From: Plazaster borealis
Lineage: Eukaryota; Echinodermata; Asteroidea; Forcipulatida; Labidiasteridae
Direction of reading: 5' to 3'
Assembly (NCBI GenBank): GCA_021014325.1
Contig: CM037462.1
Coordinates: 13,188,501 to 13,252,500, forward strand
Length of the DNA: 64,000 bases
The notes below the pieces were generated by a model. It ran no database searches. It saw only the letters and a list, made by a program, of their open reading frames with translations, and was not told the DNA's origin. The position numbers and the translations under genes were made by a program. The stretch's first letter is position 1, and each line of letters starts with the position of its first letter. Shown here piece after piece: positions 33,928 to 45,000 of the stretch.

Positions 33928-34330
33928 TTAAAGGGATTGTTACGTTTGGTAATTGGAACCTGGCACTGTTTGTTTCAATCCTATAAAGTTGTAGATAACC
34001 ATAAAACTTATCTGTAAAAAATTTCATTTCAAAAGGTTGTAGTGTTTTTGAGATAATTTTCGAAAATCTGGAGCGGTTATGTCCACGCAGGAACAATAAT
34101 CTGCAATTGGAATACACAATCTGAGAAACGTATACGGTCAGTAACGCTTCTCAGATTCAAATTTGTTTGGATAAAAAACCTGATATCTTTTTCCATAACC
34201 ACAATACTTCAAAGTGAAATGTTTCTCAAAATGCTTTATACTATCAGAAGCTGCTGTACTTCTTACCAAGTATAAGTTTTACTGTCATCAATTGTATGAG
34301 AAATTACCAAACGTATACAGACCCTTAGAC
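33928..34330. mobile_element. Family G element
   Basis: Left TTAAAGGGATTGTTACGTTTGG, right accaaacgtatacagaccct with a decayed TTAA. Body matches 38294-38701. Confidence 0.85.
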
Positions 34331-34711
34331 ATCACATCACATTGTAGAGGCTGATATTTCCGTTGTCTTCACTTTTTCTAATAATATCATTATTTCCGAG
34401 AAGTGCATAGGACTAATTTGAGGGCGGGCGTCACAAATCTAGGTACCTTTGCCAAACTGAAATAGACAATTCCGAAAGTTTTTTTTCTAGGGTGGTGGGA
34501 ACTAGCTAGAGTGGGAACACAATATAGAATATTACGTGAAGCTAAATAATCTAAGATGTACACATGTTATGTAATCTCAGTATGGGTTTAAACTACAGTT
34601 GTGTACATTCATGTTGTCACTAAAATCGATGTTCCTTAATTAAATTTTGAGAAATAAAGGATTTCTATTATCCCTATACAGTGAAAAGGCGGATACATCT
34701 TATAGCATACT

Positions 34712-34909
34712 GGGCCCACTTTCATAGAGCTGCTTAAACACAAAAAAAGTAGCTATTAGCATAAAAACAATATGCTTACCAGAATAAGGTTACCAGCCAA
34801 AAGAGCATTCCACATGTACCATTTATGACTGGTATCCTGCTTCTTTTTGCTTAGTAGAAACCTTCTAAGCACTGTTTACTGCTTAAGCGGCTCTATGAAA
34901 TTGGGCCCT
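34712..34909. repeat. Foldback family C
   Basis: Ends gggcccactttcatagagct and ggctctatgaaattgggccc; opposite orientation to the 20287 copy. Confidence 0.85.
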
Positions 34910-34923
34910 GCAGTATCTGCATC

Positions 34924-35379
34924 ACACTCTAAACAACTCCTTGGTCAGAAGTGGTTAAAACATGAAATTTTAACTCGGATTCTGTGTCATTTTATTGTGA
35001 CCCATTTATGAGTCATTTTGACTCATTTTTTATGAGTCATTTTTACCCATTATGGATCATTTTGACCCATTATGAGTCATTTTGACCCATTTATGAGTCA
35101 TTTTTACCCATTTTTTATGAGCCATTTTGACCCATTATGAGTAATTTTGACCCATGTATGAGTCATTTTGACACATTTTTTATGAGCCATTTTGACCCAT
35201 TATGAGTCATTTTGACCCATTTATGAGTCATTTTGACCCATTTTTTATGAGCAATTTTGACCCATTATGAGTCATTTTGACCCATGTATGAGTCATTTTG
35301 ATACAGATTCCCAACGGGACCCGGATCCGGGTCAATTCTGACCCGGAAGTTCTGACCCGGAAGTTTTGTTTAGAGTGCA
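34924..35379. repeat. GGGTC family element with an expanded minisatellite
   Basis: Ends cactctaaacaactccttgg and aagttttgtttagagtg. Between 34985 and 35300 the words atgagtcattttgacccatt repeat about 14 times in units of 19-25 bp, an expansion of the gacccattt motif that is single in the other copies. Confidence 0.88.
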
Positions 35380-35970
35380 GGCCGTATACATGTACAATGT
35401 ACTTCGTTCAATGGTAAGGCATGCAGTCCTTACTAACAATACTTCACTGGGCAATGTATAAACGTCTATTGGATCAATTCAAAGGGCACCGAGGCACTGA
35501 CCAGGGGACATGGGGGCAATCTACCTACACTGCCCCGAAGTAATAGGCCTGTATATTGTAGACCACGGACATCCAACATTTCGTATCTATAAATCGGATA
35601 TTTGGTTTGCCTGCAACAGATCCTTTCACCTCATGGCATTATGATGTTACAAAATCAATATTAAACACCCTGATAAATCAAACAGGCAGCGGCCTCAATT
35701 TAATAAAGGTTTTTGTTCCCCCATGGAAGTCACTGTTTATCATTCAAGAGACCATTCACTTTGTCTGCTTTGGAAATAAATTATATTAACGGATTGGATT
35801 ATTAAAATTTGCTGTGAACTGATCGTGGCAAGCAACCATGCGGGTTGTGTTGTTTTACCGGTTAATTATAACCGGCAGGTACGGTAGGGGATGGGATTGT
35901 GCCTTTGATGATACAAGCATGGATTCAATTTGACACACAGTCAGACTATGTCATGAGAAATATATTTGCC

Positions 35971-36300
35971 TTAAAGGTATTGTACACTTTTGGTAACAGC
36001 TCAAAGTCAGTGTCCACATTTTGTGTGATTTAACATAATTATGCGTGAACAAACAAACCTGTGAAAGTTTGAGCTCAATTGGTCATCGAGGTCACGAGAA
36101 TAGTGAAAAGAGACCTTATGTGTTTTCTGTTTTTTCAAACATCGAGTTTTTATCGCGCGTGATAAAAACTATGGTTTTACTCATTTCTCACAAACGATAG
36201 CATTTTAGGCAGAAATATTTTATAGAACCCTTTCTACCATTACTTACTTTAAATCATGTAAGTTATGTGTGAATCTGTGAACAGTGTACAGGGCCTTTAA
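35971..36300. mobile_element. TTAA-flanked family B element
   Basis: TTAA at both ends. Complement of the 7530 copy. Confidence 0.9.
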
Positions 36301-36740
36301 GGGGCATCGCACATTATTTTGTCCTTTGTAAAACTTAGTATAAACCTTTCTTTTGTTTACAAACATTGACCACCATTTTCTATTGGGAACCTTGAGTTGC
36401 ACACAATCGATAACTGGATTGGCACAAACTTTGCCCCCCAGAAACCTATGATTTCGCTATGATGTAAAGTACTTTCGATTTATTTTGGGTGGCAACTATT
36501 AATTCGTCAGTGATTTTGGCTTATTTGATAGAATTTGTAATATGATAAATTGTTGTACTTTTTTGCTCAGAAGGCTGCCCATTATACTTTGCCAACCAGT
36601 TGGCAAAACTTGCGGCTGTGACTTTGCAAAAGAAAGGTCTAGGTAGAATTACAAGCAATGGCAGCCATTTTGAAAAGAAATTGGCAAGTTGCTTGTTATT
36701 CTATCAAAGGACAAATCTCCGAAGGCTCTATAGCTGAATA

Positions 36741-37068
36741 TGGCCGTATCCGAATTTGCAGCTACGGCTACGGCTAACGATGTCCTATAATTCAACGCAT
36801 GATGACGTAGTCTTGATTGACGACGTTCATTTTGTTAACGTAGTCGCCGATATCGCAACACGAATTACTGGAGAAAAGATATCTGTATCACAGAAACATC
36901 TGGCCATTTTGATTGATCCAGATTCGCAGACTTGCCCAGTCCCTCAGGGCCAATCTCCGAGCCAGTCGATATTGCGCCCTCTACCGGTGACTAATCAAGA
37001 AAACAGCGTCGCCAATCATGACGCGGCAATCCAGCACCAGCCGCGCAGCCGCCAATTCGGACAGGCCT
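36741..37068. repeat. Foldback family J, long copy
   Basis: Ends ggccgtatccgaatttgcag and gcagccgccaattcggacaggcc. The centre is longer than in other J copies and carries an ORF (36756-37151) that runs through the arms and shows no known domain. Confidence 0.7.
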
Positions 37069-37737
37069 TTCTCATGACATATTCTGACCGTGTGCTAAAT
37101 TCCGTGCTTGTATTATCAAAGGCACTATTTCCAAAACGATGTTCCCCATAATAGAGAGGAACAAAAACTATAGCCTAATAATAATACTATACTACTACCA
37201 ATAATGATAATACTAATTAAAAGTGAGATCATGCAAGCCAAAGTTATAATTAAAAGGCCTTTTAAATATTTCACAATTGTAAGGAACAAACACCGGTTTC
37301 GGAGGAGGCGTGTTCGATTTCAAACTTCGTTCCTGTGGAAAGCTGCCCTTTTATTTATGAGATAAATTTCAATCTACTGTATATAGAGTGAGGGCAATCG
37401 ATGGAGGTTAAAGCACGCAGACACAACATCGGGTAGTTGTCAAAGACCTGTATCCACACTTTATGGGACCCAGCACATGCATGAAATAAGAAACCTGTGA
37501 AAGTTTAAGCTCTCAATCGACCATCAGAGTCACCAGGATCATGTTATTTTGGTATTTAACCCTTATGCCGATGTGTGACAACTGACAAGCACTATATAGT
37601 GTGCTTTCCGAGTACAGCTGAAATAATCGAAATTCGAACCCACGATACGACACGAGCAGATGCAGCATCTGCCAGACCAACGAGCTTGTCCGATGACGAT
37701 AACCCAGTTTAAATACTGTCATTTTCTTCTGCCCATA

Positions 37738-38178
37738 CTTGTACTCAGAGTACATATAGTGCTCATACTTGTACTAGTACTCACACTCATACTCATACTA
37801 GTACTCATACTCGTATTCGTACTTGTACTCAGACTAGTACTTGTACTTGTGCTCATGCTAATACTTGTACTTGTGCTCATGCTAATACTCTTACTTATAT
37901 TAGTACTCATACTCATACTAGTACTCATACTCGTATTTGTACTTGTACTCAGGCTAGTACTCATGCTCATGCTAATACTCTTACTGGTATTAGTACTCAT
38001 ACTCGTACTAGTACTCATACTTGTACTGGTACTCATACTCGTATTTGTACTTGTACCCAGACTAGTACTCGTGCTCATGCTAATACTCTTACTGGTATTA
38101 GTACTCATACTCGTACTAGTACTCATACTTGTACTAGTACTCATACTTGTACTAGTACTCATACTCGTACTCTTAGAA
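37738..38178. repeat. Hexamer tandem repeat (TACTNR)n, about 440 bp
   Basis: Units such as tactca, tactcg, tacttg and tactag repeat about 70 times. Larger blocks of 108-120 bp recur (gtatttgtacttgtac at about 37933 and 38041). The hexamer lacks stops in some frames, which makes LVLVLILV and MSTSTS false ORFs. Confidence 0.95.
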
Positions 38179-38293
38179 ACATACTTTACTTAAAGCATGC
38201 ACCTTGTTTTTACTCCCATCTGTACTGTATCACCATAAATATGTGGTCTGACTAAGGGCAAACTTTCTAGTACTACTTTCAGCACATGTTACT

Positions 38294-38701
38294 TTAAAGG
38301 GATTGTATACGTTTGGTAATTGGAACCCACTGTTTGTTTCGATCCTACATAGTTGTAGAAATACAATATATCATCAAACTAACCTGTGCAAATTTAATTT
38401 CAAAAGGTGGTAGCGTTTTTGAGATATTGCAGAAAATCTGGAGCGGTAATGTCCATGCAGGAAGAATAATCTGTCAATTGGAATACACAATCTGAGAAAC
38501 GTTACAGCAGGAACGGTTCTCAGATTCAAATTTTGGGGGATAACAAGTGATATCTTTTTCCATTTGACTATAACTGTACTTCAAAGTGAAAAGTTTCCTC
38601 AAAATGCAATATTCTATCCAAAGCTGCTGTACTTCTTACCAAGTAAGTTTTCATTGCCATAAATTTTCAGAGTCATTTCCAAACGTATACAGACCCTTTA
38701 A
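38294..38701. mobile_element. TTAA-flanked family G element, complete
   Basis: TTAA at both ends; ends agggattgtatacgtttggt and accaaacgtatacagaccct (right end has one mismatch). About 408 bp, noncoding. Confidence 0.9.
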
Positions 38702-38995
38702 TACTACATGCAATCGTGTTTTCCCTGGTCTTTGTTATTTTGTAGAAATGTCTCCAACGTATAATTTAGAATTCTTTGAACACATTTAAAATTTTCTTTT
38801 TAGCACTCAAAAACACACCCCTTTAGCTTAGAGAACCAGCAGCGTGCAGAACAAAACTAAAACTTAAATATTTCGCTTTTCATATATTTTCTCGAGAGAG
38901 ACTTGTCTTAATTTGTTTATAAGAAGCAAATTATGGGGGGGGGGTGTTAGGATATTAAAAACAAAAATTCAAAGCAAACACTTTCTGGTACTCAC

Positions 38996-39072
38996 CATAT
39001 AAACAGTTAAAAATTTCTTCTTCAAAACGTTGACACTCTCTGCCCAGGTCTTTCCTTCCAGTAGACCCATAC
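38996..39072 (-). CDS. MPV17L2-like coding exon 3
   Basis: A 77-nt exon; acceptor cttgttag, donor gtgagt. Encodes GMGLLEGKTWAESVNVLKKK then FLTVYM. Phase fits exon 2. In MPV17L2 this segment is followed directly by ADWCVWP. Confidence 0.85.
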
Positions 39073-42000
39073 CTAACAAGAAATGTAAATAAGAAGTTCT
39101 CTTTTACTTTAACGTTCCATCTCTTATAGAGGAGTGCAACACAAAAATGAGATAAGTTCACCCATAATGTCCATTATACATTTACTAATTATTTCCATGG
39201 TTGTATGTTTTCTGAATGGCGCCCTCAACACAGATACTGACAAAATAGGGAGAACCCCACCCCCCAAAAAAAACAAAAAACTGTAAACGGGTTAGATACC
39301 TCAGTTGGTACTTAAGGGAACAATTTCCCTTGTATAGCAAAGCAAAATGCTACTCAAAATTCACCAGTTTGCTACTCAGAAGGCCTATAGCATTCAGTGT
39401 GCACAAAACATATTCAATCAAAAAAATATTTTGCAATGCAAAATTGCTAGACAAAATCATTCCCTTGGTAAAGCACAGGCACATACTGTACATCCAGAGG
39501 TCCCAGGTTCAGGTCCCAGGTTCAAATCCCACTCTGGTCAATTTTTCCTTTGATCACCCAAAGTTGATTTAAAATGTACCTACATGTAGCCAGTTTCCCT
39601 AGTGGCTTTATATTAACACTTGAAAATTTTGTTCCCATGCCAGGCACAACAGTAGATAAACTTCATCAAGAGAGGGCTCACTACATTTCAATACTTTTGA
39701 CTGATGAGACCGATTGTTACTCTACATGTACATGTATGTATCTTTACTATTTAAATGCATACACTATGTTATATTCCCATTTAAATTGACATAATTCTTA
39801 GGCCGTTTCCGAATTGGCGGCTGTGGCTAAGGCTGCAACTGTTGCTACGGGTGTTGCTAAGGACGTCTTATACTTCGACACATGATGACGCAGAATCTAG
39901 CCATAGCCGTACCTGTAGCCGCCAATTCAGACACGGGCTAAATGTAGCGAGGCTGAAAGTGAAAACAGTCTGGACCATTTTATGTATGCAGAGATCAGTA
40001 TTGCATTATTGCTGATGTGATAGCCTACTGGGAATAAGTCAGAGACAGATATTGTAGTTCTTCTGGCTTCTGTCCACTTAGTATTAACCGTATGGGCCCT
40101 AGTTGTGATATTCTGTAGGGGCAGTACAGTGATTTTAAACATTCTGCAGTGCAAAAACTTGGGTATTAAACTTGACACCAATGAGTGTTGTCACTTACCG
40201 AAGAGAGAATCAAAATAAACATCATCGGGTGTAACCCTTGTTATTGATTTGGTAGAATTTAGTATTATTTTACAACCCTAATGGTGTAAATTTTGATTCT
40301 TTGTTTTTATGTGACAACACCCATGGTGTCAATTTTAACAACCCAGTTTTTGCAGTGTGTACCTAAGCCAGAGTTAGGCCATGTCCGAATTGGTGGCTAC
40401 GGCTATGCCAGCAGATGTTGCTAAGGGTGATGCCAAGGGCAGCCTGTGCATGTTATCGTGGTTCTCAAGTCGCAGTTGCAGACTGCCAGGTTGAACATGG
40501 CCTTAATGCCAAAGAGCTCTATCATGTCTGGGCCTAGTTTCCTTGAGCTGCTTTAAACAGAAAATATTGTTTAAACAATTCTGCTTGAAGCAAAAGTAAG
40601 CAGGATTACCAGATGGACATGTGTATTTGTGATATTGGTATTTTGACTGTTAAAGGTAGGTTCATTGTTTGGTTTCTGTCAACATAATGTTGATTTATTG
40701 GCAGAATTATCAAGAAAGATACAATAAAAGTGTGAAAGTTTCAGCTGAATAGTGTCTAATTGTTGAGAAAACAGCAAAAAACTGTCGAATTGATTGACTG
40801 TAGAATTGATCCATATTTTGAGAGGGTGACAGCGGGTACCAACCGCATCTCTGGCCGTAGCATTCACGAACGGACAACAACCATCAGAAATTTGAGAAAA
40901 AATTCATGCATTTATTGTTTCTCTGGTTCAAATGTTTTTAATGTTAAATTTCTAATCAACGGGGGTATTTCAGACGAAATAATTTCGCAGAATGCTTTCA
41001 ACCTGGGTAAGCTTTCGGATAAAATGTACACAATTTTTGTTCGGAGGTCATTACCAAAGTACAGTATGATCCACTTAACCATCCTTGTTGTGCTTAGCTA
41101 TGTCTTGTGCCTACATGTAAACCGCTCTTATCGAAATTAGGCCCACATCTTTCAAAAGCTTTCTACGGCAAGAGGGATATGGTCAATAGAGGGCTCACTT
41201 CACTTTGTAACTGCTCTTTATGCTCTCGATATAGTCTGCTGTACATTTTGTTATCTATAAATAGAGCATCAGATTAAAAAGTTTTCTGTGTGACTGCTCA
41301 GAACTCCTATCATGTCTACGCATAAATTTGCATTCCAACTATTTTTGCAAAATGAAAAAGGCTATGCCCTCTCAAAGATGAAATTTCAGGCCTGTTACTT
41401 CAGAGAGGCAACCTTGTCAATGCCCCTATTCATTGTCTTGGTGCCCTTTGAAATGTGCAAGTCATGCCAGTAGAAATGTTAAATGTTCTGCCCTGCCCTG
41501 CCATTACAAGAACAAAGTATAAGGCCTGCTAAAATCAGTGAGCTTTTTGACAGAAACAAATCTGTTTTTTAAATTACCAATTGTGTATCACACCATGCTA
41601 ATGACTAGGACGCTAACTATCCCTACAGGTGCTTTGAAGCAGTGTTGGGGCATACATGTTTGTGCGCAAACCTGAAAAGCTTGAAATATTGTACAGGTGT
41701 TGTTTAGCTGTTTGCATGACCAGCAATTTTATTATTTTCTCCGCTTTATAGCATCTACAATTTGAATGCATAATAAGCACTGCGAACACAAACATACCCT
41801 TGTGTGTCAGTTTCAAAACCAACCTAAGGGAGCGTCTCAAAAAGCGGGCCTGTTCTAGGCGCAAAAGAATGTTTCAGTGGGCACCACGCCCTCAGTACAC
41901 TGGACCGCCAGAACGCTTCTGCTAGACCGCATCAGTTCGGCGGCAATCCTACACAAGTGAACACGCGCATTAGTATTCGACACACTCCAATGGAATGTTC

Positions 42001-45000
42001 CGGTGTGGCAGGAGATTCTGTTCCCCCGGAGATTCTGTCCCCCCATAAGGCAAACTGTGTACAACCTTCTTCTGGTAGCGCCCTCTTTTGAATCATCCTC
42101 CTTCAGCCCATGTTAATTTCCCATTTGGTGGACAGAATCTCCGCGGGACAGACTCTCCGAGGGACGGATTTCTCTATGATGACACCGGGTCCCTTGGAGC
42201 CTGTTTAACCAGGATCGGAATCTGTGTCAACATGACCCAGAATCCAAGTTAAAATCACCTAAGTTGGCCTGACCGAGACCAGGCCCCCTGGAGCCTGACC
42301 GAGACCAGGCCCCCTGAGGCCTTACCTGGGACCCGGAGTACGGGGCAATTCTGACCACAGAGTTTTAGAGTGGTAATCTAATTGTTAATCTTAAAATCGA
42401 CTTGACACATCAGCCCACAGTTGTGAAATACTGTAGTACTAGTATACACGAAAATTGTATAGTCCTGCATAATGCTCCTTGTACATACGCTGGAATGCTT
42501 AATCTGATCCAATAGGAACGTTCCTAACGTTCCGACTTTTGAGATGCTCCACATTGCATATAAAAAATTATGTTCCTCAGTCACGCACAAGCCTCATACA
42601 TGTCTGCGTACAGGAGGCTTAAAAACAAATTGTAAATGTGGAATCAAGAGTCCGCACTCTTGTCTATACATAATTACACCTTTAAGTTTACAGGTCTCTT
42701 CCTAATATTATTACTCACCCACAAAAAATATTGATGTCATGACTGGTGAAGCAATGATTTCATCTAGAAGGATTTTCTTGGCGATAGTTTTTCCCTTGAT
42801 GCCTGGCAGAAACCTATCTAGTCCTAGATACCAGTAGTGATTCAACGGCCCTAAAAGAATTCCTATCGTCAGCATGCGACCTGTAAACAAAATACAACAA
42901 TTTTAAGTCCATAGATGCTGATCGGAATATTAAAAACATCGCTTCCCAAGTTAAGTTCCTTATCGGTGCACTCCCTGCCCAAATGGCTCTGGCCACTAAA
43001 TACCACACGAGACTGTAGAAACTGTGGCAGGCCTGGAATTTCAATTTTTAGAGGGCAAGGCGTTTTCATTTTGCAATGAGCACTTCCATTGGAAAATTGG
43101 CAAGTCTATGGGAAACTTTTGAAGGGGCACCAAGGCCACGACCAGGGGCAACAAAGGCCATGGCCATTTTCATTTTGCAACAGGCACTTCCACTGGAAAA
43201 TTGTCAAGTCTATATGGGAAACAAACTTTTGAAGGGGCACCAAGGCCACGACCATGGGCAACAGAGGCCGTGGCCATTTTCATTTTGCAACGGGCACTTC
43301 CACTGGAAAATTGTCAAGTTTATATGGGAAACTTTTGAAGGGGCACGAAGGCCAAGACCAGGGGCAACAGAGGCCATGGCCATTTTCATTTTAAAACGGG
43401 CACTTCCATTGTAAAGTTGCTAAGTCTTTGGGAAACATTTGAAGGGGCACCATGGCCACGACCAGGGGAAACAGAGGCCATGGCCATTTTCATTTTGCAA
43501 CGGGCACTTCCATTGTAAAGTTGCCAAGTCTATGGGAAACTTTTGAAGGGGCACCAAGGCCAAAACCAGGGGCAACAGTGGCCATGGCCATTTTCATTTT
43601 GCCACAGGCACTTCCATTGGAAAATTGTCAAGGGCACCAAGGCTACGACCAGGGGCAACAGAGGCCATGGCCTCCATGGCTGCAGTGTAATTCCTGGCCT
43701 GCTGTTGAGAGACTTTTGAGTCCACAGTACACAAGCCATGGGGTTTCCACATAATATCAGCTGTACAAATGGAAGAAACCCATGCACCCAATAATGCTAG
43801 CCTGCAATACTGCACAAGACACATAATGTAAGTATTGTACTTTGTAGCAGTCTGTGGTACCTGTGTATAGATAAGAGGCCTTGGTTAGACCACAGAGCAG
43901 TTGCTCTATGGTTTAACAGATGTCGGCAGGGGCCCCGAGTGTCATTATTGACCTTTATCACACTGCCGCCATCTTGGTCATGTTCCCTGTATCCAATAAT
44001 AGTAATGAATGCTAATATTCATTGTACAAAAAGGAACCAGACTATTTTTCCATTCCAGCCTAAGTTTGTTTACATTGGTTTGAATGGGAGAAAATCAAGA
44101 TGGCCGCACCATGATAAAGGTCTATTGCAACCCTCACATGGCATTTTGGCTGGTACACTGTATTGCATTGTGAGCAACTAACTGCTGCAAACGTTTTAGC
44201 AAACTTTATCACAGGAGGAACGCAAAATTACACATGGCCCTAATTTCATGGCACTGCTTACCGTGGAATTCTGCGCTTACGCCCAGCTGCATCCCATATA
44301 AATACACACGTTACAGTGCGCGTAAGCGCAGAATTATTTGGTAAGCAGTGCTATGAAATTGGGCCCAGGTGGTAACTTGGGTTAGCCTCAAGGGTTTTTG
44401 AGTTTTTCCCGAGGTTATCCAAAATTCAATCTCAAGTCACTTCAGGTTACTACTTGTTTTAAATTCTCTGCACTCCTCCCTTTAGCTATTGTACCAAATT
44501 TTGCCCAAATTCATAAGATCTACTTGACAAAAAATAGTGGCAAGTAAATGTCTCTTTTTAAAAGTAATTAGCATAAATAATAGGTTCAACTAGACAGATT
44601 TTACACCCACTGCCCAACAAAGCAACCATCTATCAATGCTGCTTAAACTTAAAGGCACTGAACACGTTTGGAAATTGTCAAAGACCAGTGTTCTCACTTG
44701 GTGTATCCCAACATATGCATAAAATAACAAGCCTGTGAAAATTTGGGCTCAATTGGTCTTCGCAGTTGCAAGAAATTTGTTGTACAAATTTGTGTGCTTT
44801 CAGATAGGAAAAAAAACTTCTTGCAAGAAGTTTTGATTATTTTAGTGAGAAACTAACTCTTTCTCAAAAACTATGTTACTTCAGAGGAAGTCGTTTCCTA
44901 CAATGTGTTATACTATCAACAGCTCTCCGTTGCTTGTTACCAAGTAAGTTTTTATGCTAATATTTGTTTTGAGTCATTACCAAACATGTACGATACCTTT

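Noticed and set aside
36756..37151. 131-aa ORF
   Set aside because: Begins and ends within the arms of foldback J, with no domain or splice context.
37660..38193. 177-aa Leu/Val-rich ORF and its opposite 147-aa Ser/Thr ORF
   Set aside because: Both are translations of one hexamer tandem repeat without stop codons; no gene signals.
40760..41140. 126-aa ORF
   Set aside because: Crosses the end of a TTAA element into foldback C, so it cannot be an ancestral gene.
43076..43754. ORFs of 100-112 codons on both strands
   Set aside because: Produced by the 105-bp minisatellite, whose unit is a multiple of three.
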